22,735 nucleotides of DNA from contig JBBRMQ010000042.1 in NCBI GenBank assembly GCA_038230775.1, positions 1 to 22,735 on the forward strand. Direction: 5' to 3'. This document shows, piece after piece, positions 1 through 8,777 of the stretch (position 1 is its first letter; every line of letters starts with the position of its first letter). This DNA comes from JBBRMQ01 sp038230775 (lineage in GTDB: Bacteria > Acidobacteriota > Thermoanaerobaculia > Gp7-AA8). The position numbers and the translations under genes were made by a program. The notes beneath the pieces are model-generated. The model did not search any database and was not told the DNA's origin. It saw nothing but the letters and a program-made list of their open reading frames with translations.

Positions 1-2248
1 CCGCCTGCTTGGCGCGATACATCGCATCGTCGGCGTTGCGGAGCAGGGTATTGATGTCGCCGCCGTCGTACGGATACACGGCGATGCCGATGCTGACCGA
101 GATCTCGATCGAGGTCGAGCCGGCGAGCACCGGCTCCGCGACGCGCTCCAGAATCTTTTCCGCGACCTGCGCGGCATCCTCGGGCTGATGCAGGTCCGGA
201 AGAATGATGGTGAACTCGTCCCCGCCATGTCGCGCGACGGTGTCCGTCTGCCTGACGCAGCTTTTCAGGCGCAGCGCGATCTCGACCAGGAGGGCGTCGG
301 CGACATCGTGTCCCAAGGTGTCGTTGATCGTTTTGAAACGATCGAGATCGATGAAGAGAACGGCAACGTTGGCGCGCAGGCGTCTCGCGGCCAGCAGGTT
401 CATCTCCAGGCGTTCCACGAAGAGACGGCGGTTGGGCAACTGGGTCAGCGCATCGTGATACGCCTGGAACTCGATCTGCTCCTCGGCACGTTTCCGATCG
501 CTGATGTCGACCGCGGTCATGTGCATAAGCGCGCGCTCGCCGCGGCCAAGAAGGGAGACGTTCGCCAGAGCCGACACGCGCGTGCCGTCCGGCTGCCGCA
601 GTTCGATCTCCAGGCTGCGCACGGTCGGGTTCTCGTCCAGTTGCTTGCGGATGTCATCCACAGCAGCCGCGCGCTCGAAGACTTCGCGCAATTCGTGGTT
701 TTTCAGATTGTCGATGGTGTGGCCGACCAGTTCCGCGAACGTCGCGTTACAGTCGATGATCCGGCCTGCGCTCGTCGCCAGACAGACACCCGCGGCGTTC
801 TGCTCGAACAACAGGCGATAGCGCGTCTCCGAATCGCGCAGCGCCTCTTCGGCTGCCATGCGTGCGGTCATGTCGCGGAAGCTCCACACGCGCACCGGTT
901 CGTCGTCCAGGTAACGGCCGATCGAGTACTGCTCCAGGCGCCGGCCGTCCTTGAGCTGCAGCATGTGGACGCTCTCATCCTCAGGACGTTCGTGCAGCGC
1001 GGAGAGATTGCTCATGAACTCCGCGGGGTCGGTCAACTGCCCGACGAGCCGGCCGATCAGGTCGTGATCCTCGTCGTTCTCCATCAACTCCGCCGGAATG
1101 CCCCACATATCCGCAAAGCGCTGATTCCAGGTGAGGACGCGTCCGTCGTGGCCGATGACCAGGATGCCGTCCGCGGTGGAGTCGAGCGTCGATTGCAGAA
1201 GCGTCACGGCGCGCCGCGCTTCCCACTCGTAGCGTTTTCGCTCGCGGAAATCGCGCGCGATGATCACGGCGCCCGTGACTTCGCCATGGCGCGTCACCGG
1301 CGAGTGCGAAAGCGTGAGCTCGATCGGCTGTCCCATCTTGGTCCGGAAGACGTATTCGCGATCGCGGACCCAACTCTGGAGCGGCACCGCTTCACTGCGA
1401 TCCGACGGAACGAGCAGGTCCTCGAGCCGGAGGCCGACGATGTCTTCGCGGTTGTATCCGAGGAAGGCGCAGGCCGCATTGTTTGCGAAGCGGATGCTGC
1501 CGTCGCGATCGCTCACCAGCAGGAGATCCCGCATTGTGCTGATGATCTCTTTCGCCGGCAGCGTCGTAGTCATCGGAGCCAGACCATGTTTCGCCATCGC
1601 AACCATCGCGACAGCCGTTGCCACCAGAAGAGCGAGCCAGCCGAGCGGATAAAGGGCGAGGCCATACGCGGGCAAGAGATCGATGGCGACCATGCAGCCG
1701 ATGCCGATGGCGATCGTCAGGAAGCGGATGCGGCTCCGCTCACTTCCTCGCGTGCTCGGGTAGGCGCGAACGATCTCGACGACCGTCGCCCCAAGCACGG
1801 CTGCGAAGAAGAGCGGATAGACCGCCCGGCCTAACGGCGTATACGTGGGATAGAAACCCCACGCGAACCGGCGGACGCCGTTCAGGAACGTGTCCGTGGT
1901 CAGTGTGATCATGGCACCGCGTGCGGCGAAGAGCCACGCGACGACGGAGACGATCGTGCGGTGATTGGCGCTTTCGAGGATCGTGGCGACGAACAGATAG
2001 ACGGCCGGCGCGGCGAAGACGAGGCACGCGGAGCCGACCCGCGCCCAGATGAGCGCAACGCGCGGGTTGATCGCCAGGTCCATGAAGGCGCAGGCGAGCT
2101 GCCAACCCGCGACCGCCGCCGCCACGCTGAACATGGCCATGCTGGCGCGCGAGAAACGCCTCAGCAGGGTCACGAGCGCAAAGCTCAACACCGCGACGGC
2201 GGTGATTGCCGCGGGGAGTGCAAACGGCGAAAACTGATACGCCGGCAT
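1..2248 (-). CDS. Membrane-bound PAS-PAS-PAS-GGDEF diguanylate cyclase (C-terminus cut by window edge)
   Basis: My reading of the minus strand from ATG 2248 stays open for 749 codons to the window edge. Residues 1-220 hold about seven hydrophobic segments, as in 7TM sensor N-termini. Three PAS-like regions follow (about 230-345, 345-466 and 466-590); the first contains FANNAACAFLGY and the third IIDCNATFAELVG. A GGDEF domain runs from about 590, with FIDLDRFKTIND, an intact HGGDEF motif (GGDEF at 675-679) and an inhibitory-site RQTD (666-669) five residues before it. The last visible residues, DDAMYRAKQAG, are the usual end of a GGDEF domain, so an EAL domain could follow outside the window. 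The expected role is c-di-GMP synthesis at the inner membrane in response to an unknown signal. It lies downstream of the protease on the same strand but is separated from it by a terminator, so it is probably transcribed alone. The start is chosen because the hydrophobic segments begin right after it. Confidence 0.9.
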   Translation of the reverse strand, partial: MPAYQFSPFALPAAITAVAVLSFALVTLLRRFSRASMAMFSVAAAVAGWQLACAFMDLAINPRVALIWARVGSACLVFAAPAVYLFVATILESANHRTIVSVVAWLFAARGAMITLTTDTFLNGVRRFAWGFYPTYTPLGRAVYPLFFAAVLGATVVEIVRAYPSTRGSERSRIRFLTIAIGIGCMVAIDLLPAYGLALYPLGWLALLVATAVAMVAMAKHGLAPMTTTLPAKEIISTMRDLLLVSDRDGSIRFANNAACAFLGYNREDIVGLRLEDLLVPSDRSEAVPLQSWVRDREYVFRTKMGQPIELTLSHSPVTRHGEVTGAVIIARDFRERKRYEWEARRAVTLLQSTLDSTADGILVIGHDGRVLTWNQRFADMWGIPAELMENDEDHDLIGRLVGQLTDPAEFMSNLSALHERPEDESVHMLQLKDGRRLEQYSIGRYLDDEPVRVWSFRDMTARMAAEEALRDSETRYRLLFEQNAAGVCLATSAGRIIDCNATFAELVGHTIDNLKNHELREVFERAAAVDDIRKQLDENPTVRSLEIELRQPDGTRVSALANVSLLGRGERALMHMTAVDISDRKRAEEQIEFQAYHDALTQLPNRRLFVERLEMNLLAARRLRANVAVLFIDLDRFKTINDTLGHDVADALLVEIALRLKSCVRQTDTVARHGGDEFTIILPDLHQPEDAAQVAEKILERVAEPVLAGSTSIEISVSIGIAVYPYDGGDINTLLRNADDAMYRAKQA

Positions 2249-2304
2249 TGTCGATCGGACCTGCGACTATTGTGGGCCAAGAATCGCCCGCAACCGCAAA
2301 AATA

Positions 2305-2334
2305 GAGAGAGCACAGATGGCTCTGTGCTCTCTC
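2305..2334 (-). terminator. Rho-independent terminator of the subtilisin gene
   Basis: A perfect 13-bp inverted repeat (2305-2317 with 2322-2334) closes on a TGGC tetraloop (GCCA on the minus strand). On the minus strand it is followed at once by TATTTTTG, the T-rich tail expected of an intrinsic terminator. It lies about 29 nt past the protease stop codon and 57 nt before the start of the GGDEF gene, so it should separate the two minus-strand genes transcriptionally. Confidence 0.9.
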
Positions 2335-2362
2335 ACTGGTGCAGCGGGGTGACGTGTGACGT

Positions 2363-4021
2363 CTATCGCCAGATATTCACTGCGACGTCGTCAAGAAGGA
2401 AATATGTCGGCGGTCCCGGACTCTGGATGCCGGTGAATCCGATGTGGATCGTCGCGCCGCGATAAGGTGTGACGTCGAAGGTTCTCCTGGTGTACGTCGC
2501 GTTGGCGTCGAGATTACTGAAAGTGCCGAGCGTTCCGATCAATGTTCCGGAAGCGTCGCGGACCTCGACAGTCAGAACATCGCCAGCCGATGGTTTCTGG
2601 CCCTTCGTCACGATCCACAGATAGAAGCTCAGCTCCGCCCTGCTGACGGTGGCAGGAATGGTGATGCTCTCCGAGGTGAGATGGAAGGACTTCGCCGGTC
2701 CGCCGATCGTCGCGTGACCGCCCGCGCCGTGTGACGGGAGACTCATGATCGCCATGACATCGGGCGACGGAGGACAGCCGGACTGATTGATGACGGTGCA
2801 GATGTCCGATTTCCAGAAGGTCGTGCCGTAGTCGAAGCTCGGATCGGCAAGAAGCTGCGCGTCGCCGACCGGCTGGTCGAGGCCATCGATGAGCGCGAAC
2901 AGAAGACGGTTGGGCGAACCGGCGACGCCGCCGAGAACATCAGAAGTCGATTGCGACAGTACCGTCTGCTTGACGGTCTTCGGCGATGCGGACGGGTAGC
3001 GTTCGAGGCAGAGCGCGGCGACACCCGCAACGAATGGCGCCGACTCGGACGTCCCGCTGGAAACCGCCGTTGCGGTCGGGCTGCTGTACCAGTCGGAAAC
3101 GACGTTCGTGCCCGGCGCGAAGAGGTCGACACACTTGCCGTAGTTGGAGAAACCTGCGCGCGCGTCGGTTTCTGTCGAGGCGCCGACCGTCAGAGCGCCA
3201 GGCAGCCGGGCCGGCGACTTGGAGCACGCGTCGGAGTTGTTGTTGCCGGCGGCGACCACGGTCGTCATGCCGGCGGTGATCAGAAGATTGACCTGGGAGT
3301 CGAGCGCCGATGACGGCTCGCCCGCGAGACTCATGTTCACGACCGCCGGCTGAGTCGACAGCGCGTGATCCTGCAGAACCCAGTCGAGACCAGCGAGCAC
3401 TGACGAGACGCTGCCCGATCCGTCGCAGTCGAGAACGCGGACCGGAACGAGAGTGGCCGATTTCGCAACGCCGTAATTCGATCCGCCGATGATGCCCGCG
3501 ACGTGCGTCCCGTGACCGTTGCAGTCCGTCGAGCCGCCGTTGTCGGTGAAGGCACTGAAGCCCGCAACGACCCTGCCGCCGAAGTCCGAGTGCGAGGCCA
3601 GGATGCCGGTGTCGACGACATAGACGGTCACGCCGGCGCCCGTCCAGCCGCTTCCATACGATCCATCTAATGGAAGGGAGCGTTGATCGATCCGGTCCAG
3701 TCCCCACGGTGTCGTGGCGACAGCAACCGTCGCATCTTCTTCCACCAGCTGCACCCGCGGGTCGTGCGCGAGGGACTGCGCGTCGACCTCGCTGATCTCG
3801 ACCGCGAGACCCTTGAAGCCGTGCTGATAAGTATTGTGGACGCGGCCGCCTTTAAAGGTGCGCACGGTGGTCGAGACCGTCGCCGGATCGGCACCCGCGT
3901 CGAGCACGACGACATACCTTCCGGGAATGCGCCGCGCGTTGCGATGAATGGTTCCATCGCCCCCGAAAACGGTCGCCGTAACCAGGACGATGCTCGCGAA
4001 CAACAATGCGGTTCTTCTCAT
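2363..4021 (-). CDS. Secreted subtilisin-family (S8, proteinase K-like) serine protease with C-terminal beta-rich domain
   Basis: This 552-residue protein has a signal peptide (about 1-20) and an I9-type propeptide (about 34-100, starting RYVVVLDAGADP). The S8 catalytic domain spans about 105-380. The triad is visible: Asp137 in VVDTGI, His170 in NGHGTHVAG and Ser325 in SSGTSESAPFVAG. Asn260 (VAAGN) is the likely oxyanion residue. Domain order matches aqualysin and proteinase K enzymes, which are secreted and shed the propeptide. About 165 further residues, beginning LLADPSFDYGTTFW, look like a beta-sandwich appendage that may bind substrate or surface; this is inferred. The serine motif is GTSESAPF rather than the common GTSMAAPH. 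Minus-strand TAGAAT (4032-4037) lies 10 nt before the ATG and no Shine-Dalgarno is visible. The gene ends at a strong terminator and is likely monocistronic. Confidence 0.95.
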   Translation of the reverse strand: MRRTALLFASIVLVTATVFGGDGTIHRNARRIPGRYVVVLDAGADPATVSTTVRTFKGGRVHNTYQHGFKGLAVEISEVDAQSLAHDPRVQLVEEDATVAVATTPWGLDRIDQRSLPLDGSYGSGWTGAGVTVYVVDTGILASHSDFGGRVVAGFSAFTDNGGSTDCNGHGTHVAGIIGGSNYGVAKSATLVPVRVLDCDGSGSVSSVLAGLDWVLQDHALSTQPAVVNMSLAGEPSSALDSQVNLLITAGMTTVVAAGNNNSDACSKSPARLPGALTVGASTETDARAGFSNYGKCVDLFAPGTNVVSDWYSSPTATAVSSGTSESAPFVAGVAALCLERYPSASPKTVKQTVLSQSTSDVLGGVAGSPNRLLFALIDGLDQPVGDAQLLADPSFDYGTTFWKSDICTVINQSGCPPSPDVMAIMSLPSHGAGGHATIGGPAKSFHLTSESITIPATVSRAELSFYLWIVTKGQKPSAGDVLTVEVRDASGTLIGTLGTFSNLDANATYTRRTFDVTPYRGATIHIGFTGIQSPGPPTYFLLDDVAVNIWR

Positions 4022-4240
4022 AGTGCCGGAGATTCTAGGCGGCGGCGAACCGCCGCGCCTCTATCAATGGATGGGGATCTTCTGTATCGAACGGTATACC
4101 CACAAATCTATCCAAAGAATCATGTTTGACGAGGAGGCCGCGCGCACAATGCACCGCATCACTGACATCCATTCGTTGATAGGCATCGCAAGGCTGCTTT
4201 CGACGATCCACGAGATGAACGACGACGCACAGACGACATC
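4022..4240. other. Divergent intergenic region between protease and propeller-EAL gene
   Basis: No gene is supported in these 219 bases. On the minus strand a TAGAAT hexamer (4032-4037) is a possible -10 for the protease. A 7-bp GC hairpin with a CGAA loop (4039-4056) sits just upstream of it; in such GC-rich DNA this may be chance. No convincing promoter or Shine-Dalgarno was found for the plus-strand gene at 4241. Confidence 0.4.
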
Positions 4241-7200
4241 ATGAGAATGACAACACGCCGGGCCGCCCTCCTCTTCATTCTTTCCGTCTGCTCCAACAGC
4301 GCTTTCGCAATCGACCCCGCTCTATCCCTCGACCAGAACGTGATTCGCACCTGGGGAGTGGATCAGGGGCTGCCGCAGGGAACGGTCTATGCGCTGGCAG
4401 AAACATCTGATGGATATCTCTGGGCCGCCACACAAGAGGGTTTCGTTCGTTTTGACGGAACGGAATTCCTTACGTATGACCGCGCAGCGGCTCCGCAAAT
4501 CCATAACAACATGACCCTCGGTCTGTTGTCCGCCCGCGACGGCAGCCTGTATGCCGCAACCAATGGCGGCGGAGTCGTTCAAGTGAAGGGCCGCGCCGTT
4601 CGCTCGTACGAAGTCGCCGACGGCATGCCGAGTGACGCCGCCACCACACTGATTGAAGCAGCCAACGGCACGTTGTGGATCGGAACGCAGAAGGGTCTGG
4701 CGTCGCGTCAGGCCGACGGACGCATCGTCACCATCGCCGCGTCGCAGAGCCCGTCGCCCATGGCCGTAACAGCGCTCGCGGAAGACTGGTCCGGCCAGCT
4801 GTGGATCGGCACCACGCACGGCGTCGCAACCTACAAGGATGGCCGCCTGGTCCGTCACGAGAACGACGGCTTTCCCAGCGTTCAGATTCCGGCGATCCGT
4901 GTGACGCGCGATGGCAGCGTATGGATCGGCACCCGCGGGAACGGACTTCTTCGCTACCGTTCGGGTCAGATCCGGACCTACGCCGCGGCGGACGGGCTGC
5001 CATCCATGAATATCAGCGCCCTTTACGAAGACCGGCAGGGCACGATGTGGATCGGCACGCTCGATCACGGTGTCGGCCGCTTCCGCAACGAACATTTCGA
5101 TTTCGCATCCGATGCGATTGGCATCGGCAACAAGGCAGTGTCCTCCTTTCTCGAAGATCGCGGAGGCAATCTCTGGATCGGGTCTGCAAATGGTCTGAGC
5201 CGCATCGCCGAGGGACGGGTCATCTCGTTCACCACGGCGCAGGGACTGCTGGGCGACAAAGTACGGACCGTGAATGGTGATGCCAACGGCGCGTTGTGGA
5301 TCGGTACCGGAAAAGGCGTGCAGACGCTCGACGGCCGTCACTTCAGCAAAGGCAGCGGACTGACGAGCGACGGAGTGATGTCTGCTCTGAACGGACGCGA
5401 CGGAAGCCTGTGGGTCGGCACGTTCGACGCTGGACTCAATCGCGTCTATCAGGGACGAACGACGGTTTACGACACGAAGAATGGTCTCAACAGCAACATG
5501 ATCCTGTCGCTGTATGAAGACCGCGGCGGCGTTCTGTGGGTCGGAACGGCGCGCGGGCTGCAGCGCCTCGTGAACGGAACGCTCTCCCCCGACGCGTTCA
5601 AGCTTTCCGGCGAAGCGGTCGGCGTCGTGTTCGAAGACCGCAACGGCGCGATCTGGGCCGGCACGCAGGATGGAGGCCTCAACCGCATCGTCGGCGAAGT
5701 CGTCACATCCTTCACCAAACGCAGCGGCGCGCTGACGAGCGATCTGATTCTCGCGCTGCACGAGGACAGCAGCGGCGCGATGTGGGTCGGCACCGCCGGG
5801 GGAGGATTGAGCCGTTTCAAAATGGGGCGCTGGACGACCTTTAGTACTCGTGAAGGTCTGTTCGATGACAGCGTGTTCGCCATTCTGGAAGACGCCAATG
5901 GCTACTTCTGGATGAGCTGCAACAAGGGAATCTTCCGCGTCTCGCGTCAGCAGCTCGATGATCTGGCCGAGGGACTGCTCCCGAAAGTGACGAGCATTGC
6001 GTACGGACGCGCTGATGGCATGCAGAGCCGCGAGTGCAACGGCGGCACGCAGCCCGTCGCGTGGAAGACGACCGACGGCAAGCTGTGGTTTGCCACGGTC
6101 AAGGGCGTCGCGATGATCGACCCCAATCGCGCCCGCGCCGCCACGGCACCGCCGGTGATCATTCAGGACATCTTCGCGGACCGTCATCGCATCGATACCA
6201 AGGGCCCACTCACGCTTGCCGCGGGAACGAAGGCTCTCGAGTTTCATTACGCCGGAATCGAGCTCTCTGCGCCGGAGAAGGTTCACTATCAATACAGACT
6301 GGAAGGCTTCGATCGTGAATGGATCGATGCGGGCTCCCGCCGGATCGCCTCGTACACCAATCTGAAGCCGGGCTCGTATCGGTTCCAGGTGCGGGCCGCA
6401 ACGGACGACGGCCCGTGGAGCACGGGCACCACGACCTTCCGGCAGCGGGCGTTCTTCTATCAGACACCGTGGTTCATGGCGCTCGTCGCCGTCGTCCTCA
6501 TCGGATCTCTCGCCGCTGCCTACCGCACGCGAGTGAAGGTGATTCGATCGTCGGCCGAGCGGTTCAAGCAGCTGTTCGATCGCAATCCGGCCGGCGAGTA
6601 CCGCGCAAACACGGTCGGCGGAATCCTCGATTGCAACGACGCGTGCGCGCGGATGCTCGGTTTCGCATCACGGGCGGACTTGATGGCTCACGGAATGTCG
6701 GAGTTGTACGGCTCGGACACCGAGTGGCAGAGCATGGTCACGCGGCTCACCGGTCAGGGCTCCATCACCAGCTTCGAAATTGCACTGCAGCGCTTCGACG
6801 GAACGAACGTGTGGGTCCTGATGAACGCGAGCATGGTCAGCGACGGCAAGGGCCATCCCATCGTCGCTGCGACGCTCGTCGACATCACCGATCGCAAACG
6901 AGCCGAAGAAGAGGTGCGGTACAAAGCACATCACGACGTTCTGACCGGATTGCCGAATCGCGCCCTGTTCAAAGACCGGCTCACGATCGCGCTCAACTAT
7001 GCCCATCGCGCCGGCAGCCAGCTCGCGGTGCTGGGTCTCGATCTGGACAGCTTCAACGTCGTGAACGAGGCGTTCGGTCGCGAGGCCGGAGATCATCTGT
7101 TGCGCGAAGTCGCGTCCCGGCTGAACGAATGCGTCCGTGAAGAGGACTCCGTCGCCCGCGTCGGCGACGACGAGTTCATGCTGCTCATCATGAAACCGTC

Positions 7201-8266
7201 AAACGTCGGGGACGTGACCGCGGTGGCGCGCAAGATCCTTCTGGCCATCGCGAAGCCGATGTCCGTCGACGGTCACGAGTTCAACATCACGGCCAGCATC
7301 GGCATCGCCTTCTATCCGCAGGACTCGGGCGATGCGGAGTCGCTCCTGAAGAGCGCGGACGGCGCTCTCTATCAGGCCAAGCAGGCGGGCCGGAACAGCT
7401 ACCAGCTCTCGTCGCCGTTCCTGGCGCGAAAGGCTGCCGAGCGTCTCACGCTGGAGACCGCGCTGCACCAGGCGCTCGAGCGTCACGAGTTCGTCCTTCA
7501 CTATCAGCCGCAGCTGGACTTGCGGAAGCAGGCCGTGACCGGAATGGAAGCGCTGATTCGCTGGGACCGCGGCGGAAAGAACATCATGCGTCCGGGCGAG
7601 TTCATCGGCGCCGCCGAAGACACGCGCCTCATCCTCCCGATCGGCGAGTGGGCGATCGAAGAGGCCTGCCGCCAGGGACAGACCTGGTTCAGCGAAGGCG
7701 CGGCGATGAAGATCGCGGTGAATGTCTCCGCCCGCCAGTTCCAGCAGCCGAACGTCGTCTCGATGATCAAGGGCGCGGTCGACCGTTCCGGCTTCGATCC
7801 GCACCTGCTCGAGATCGAGATCACCGAGAGCACGGCCATGCAGGATCCTTCGCTCACCGCCGAGATCCTTCTCGATCTCAAGAACCTCGGCATGAGCATC
7901 GCCATCGACGACTTCGGCGTCGGGCATTCGTCGCTCAATTACCTGAAGCGCTTCCCGATTGACACGCTGAAAATCGATCAATCGTTCGTCAAGGACATCA
8001 CTCGCGGAGGCAGCGACGGAGCGATCGTGTCGGCCGTCATCGCGATGGGGAAGGCGCTCAACATCCGGGTCATCGCCGAGGGCGTGGAGACGCAGGAGCA
8101 GTTGAACTTCCTCAAGGAGCACGGCTGCTACGAGTTCCAGGGATATCTGTTCAGCCGGCCGATGGCCGCGAGCGCCTTGAGCGACATGATCCACACGGCG
8201 TCGCCGGGGGCGTACACGCATCGTTACGCGCGGACCATTCAAGCCACGCCGCCATCCGGCCACTAA
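4241..8266 (+). CDS. Two-component-regulator propeller / Y_Y_Y / TM / PAS / degenerate GGDEF / EAL c-di-GMP signalling protein
   Basis: This 1341-residue protein starts with a signal peptide or N-terminal anchor (1-23, ending NSAFA). About 14 propeller repeats with LWIGT-type motifs follow (about 30-630), enough for two seven-bladed propellers. Next are a Y_Y_Y domain (about 660-730, HYQYRLEGFDREW), one TM helix (about 744-762) and a PAS domain (about 772-890). The GGDEF domain (about 897-1060) carries GDDEF at 975-979 instead of GGDEF, with an RxxD site at 966-969. The EAL domain (about 1075-1320) looks competent: GMEALIRW (Glu1103), AVNVSARQF, EIEITES, AIDDFGVGHSS, LKIDQSFV and VIAEGVETQEQ. 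The likely role is transmembrane sensing of a periplasmic ligand coupled to c-di-GMP hydrolysis, with the GDDEF domain probably non-catalytic. Propeller/Y_Y_Y sensors are usually fused to histidine kinases, so this output is less common. An in-frame ATG two codons later is an alternative start. Confidence 0.93.
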   Translation: MRMTTRRAALLFILSVCSNSAFAIDPALSLDQNVIRTWGVDQGLPQGTVYALAETSDGYLWAATQEGFVRFDGTEFLTYDRAAAPQIHNNMTLGLLSARDGSLYAATNGGGVVQVKGRAVRSYEVADGMPSDAATTLIEAANGTLWIGTQKGLASRQADGRIVTIAASQSPSPMAVTALAEDWSGQLWIGTTHGVATYKDGRLVRHENDGFPSVQIPAIRVTRDGSVWIGTRGNGLLRYRSGQIRTYAAADGLPSMNISALYEDRQGTMWIGTLDHGVGRFRNEHFDFASDAIGIGNKAVSSFLEDRGGNLWIGSANGLSRIAEGRVISFTTAQGLLGDKVRTVNGDANGALWIGTGKGVQTLDGRHFSKGSGLTSDGVMSALNGRDGSLWVGTFDAGLNRVYQGRTTVYDTKNGLNSNMILSLYEDRGGVLWVGTARGLQRLVNGTLSPDAFKLSGEAVGVVFEDRNGAIWAGTQDGGLNRIVGEVVTSFTKRSGALTSDLILALHEDSSGAMWVGTAGGGLSRFKMGRWTTFSTREGLFDDSVFAILEDANGYFWMSCNKGIFRVSRQQLDDLAEGLLPKVTSIAYGRADGMQSRECNGGTQPVAWKTTDGKLWFATVKGVAMIDPNRARAATAPPVIIQDIFADRHRIDTKGPLTLAAGTKALEFHYAGIELSAPEKVHYQYRLEGFDREWIDAGSRRIASYTNLKPGSYRFQVRAATDDGPWSTGTTTFRQRAFFYQTPWFMALVAVVLIGSLAAAYRTRVKVIRSSAERFKQLFDRNPAGEYRANTVGGILDCNDACARMLGFASRADLMAHGMSELYGSDTEWQSMVTRLTGQGSITSFEIALQRFDGTNVWVLMNASMVSDGKGHPIVAATLVDITDRKRAEEEVRYKAHHDVLTGLPNRALFKDRLTIALNYAHRAGSQLAVLGLDLDSFNVVNEAFGREAGDHLLREVASRLNECVREEDSVARVGDDEFMLLIMKPSNVGDVTAVARKILLAIAKPMSVDGHEFNITASIGIAFYPQDSGDAESLLKSADGALYQAKQAGRNSYQLSSPFLARKAAERLTLETALHQALERHEFVLHYQPQLDLRKQAVTGMEALIRWDRGGKNIMRPGEFIGAAEDTRLILPIGEWAIEEACRQGQTWFSEGAAMKIAVNVSARQFQQPNVVSMIKGAVDRSGFDPHLLEIEITESTAMQDPSLTAEILLDLKNLGMSIAIDDFGVGHSSLNYLKRFPIDTLKIDQSFVKDITRGGSDGAIVSAVIAMGKALNIRVIAEGVETQEQLNFLKEHGCYEFQGYLFSRPMAASALSDMIHTASPGAYTHRYARTIQATPPSGH

Positions 8267-8356
8267 CGGCGATCTTCAAGTAGAAGCTTTCTAGGGCGGC
8301 CAACGCCTCAGCAAATCGCGCCCGAGTTCGCAAGGTTGAATCCGAACGCAGTCGAA

Positions 8357-8388
8357 AAAAAAGGAGAGGCGCAGGCCTCTCCTTTTTT
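8357..8388. terminator. Bidirectional rho-independent terminator
   Basis: A perfect 14-bp stem is formed by six A, then GGAGAGGC, a GCAG loop, GCCTCTCC, then six T. It has A-tract and T-tract flanks on opposite sides, so it can stop transcription from both directions. It lies between the ends of the convergent propeller-EAL gene (stop 8266) and the minus-strand ORF ending at 8406. Confidence 0.9.
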
Positions 8389-8405
8389 CATTTCGATGGA
8401 TCGAG

Positions 8406-8777
8406 CTACACGCGGTCGCGGCTCTCGTCGGGTTTCGCGGAGCGATCGCTGCTGTCGTAGCGATACTCGTACGCGTGGCGAATGAAGGCGCGGTCGCGAT
8501 CGTAATCGGAGCCGTAATCTGTGCGCAGACGCTTGTCGAGGTCGTTGTTCCATTTCGGATACTGCGACTTGAAGCTTCGCTGCGCGGGATAACCAGACCG
8601 GAATGCCTGCTCGTGATTCTCGAAGGCGCCCGGCGTACCGGCGGCCTGCTTGAAGGTGTCTTTCACATCCTGCTTGAGATCGCGGGCCTTGTCGGAGCCG
8701 AAGTCGTTCTTCGTCTGCTCCCAGTCGTTGCCGAAGGCTGCCTTGACGCGGTTCCAACCGTGCCTGTCGTTCAGCTC
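8406..8777 (-). CDS. Hypothetical hydrophilic protein without a canonical start codon
   Basis: About 123 residues are coded here, rich in Trp, Tyr, Asp and Lys: a WNRVKAAFGNDWEQTKNDF segment, then a KQDVKDTFKQAAG segment, then repeated aromatic-acidic stretches such as RTDYGSDYDRDRAF. I know similar WEQTK-type small proteins only as hypotheticals. There is no signal peptide or membrane segment. The reading frame upstream of the conserved-looking part contains no ATG, GTG or TTG. The listed 5' end is a CTG that overlaps the stop of the preceding ORF (CTGA), with GGAG only 2 nt before it. Either a rare start with translational coupling is used, or the ORF is the 3' part of a fusion with the upstream ORF broken by a -1 shift. 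The terminator at 8357-8388 follows the stop. Confidence 0.55.
   Translation of the reverse strand, partial: ELNDRHGWNRVKAAFGNDWEQTKNDFGSDKARDLKQDVKDTFKQAAGTPGAFENHEQAFRSGYPAQRSFKSQYPKWNNDLDKRLRTDYGSDYDRDRAFIRHAYEYRYDSSDRSAKPDESRDRV

Noticed and set aside
188..1834. 548-codon plus-strand open frame
   Set aside because: It is antisense to the GGDEF protein, whose minus-strand frame has clear TM, PAS and GGDEF motifs. The plus-strand translation is Arg/His/Val-rich with no motif.
4039..4056. GCGGCGG hairpin with CGAA loop as a riboswitch or leader attenuator
   Set aside because: It lies upstream of the putative -10 rather than in a transcribed leader, and chance GC hairpins are frequent.
4322..6292. 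656-codon minus-strand open frame opposite the propeller gene
   Set aside because: Its regular RADPQ-like repeats are the reverse reading of the LWIGT repeats. It is a shadow of the plus-strand propeller.
7199..8263. 354-codon minus-strand open frame opposite the EAL domain
   Set aside because: Antisense to a fully conserved EAL domain; composition typical of a GC-rich shadow frame.
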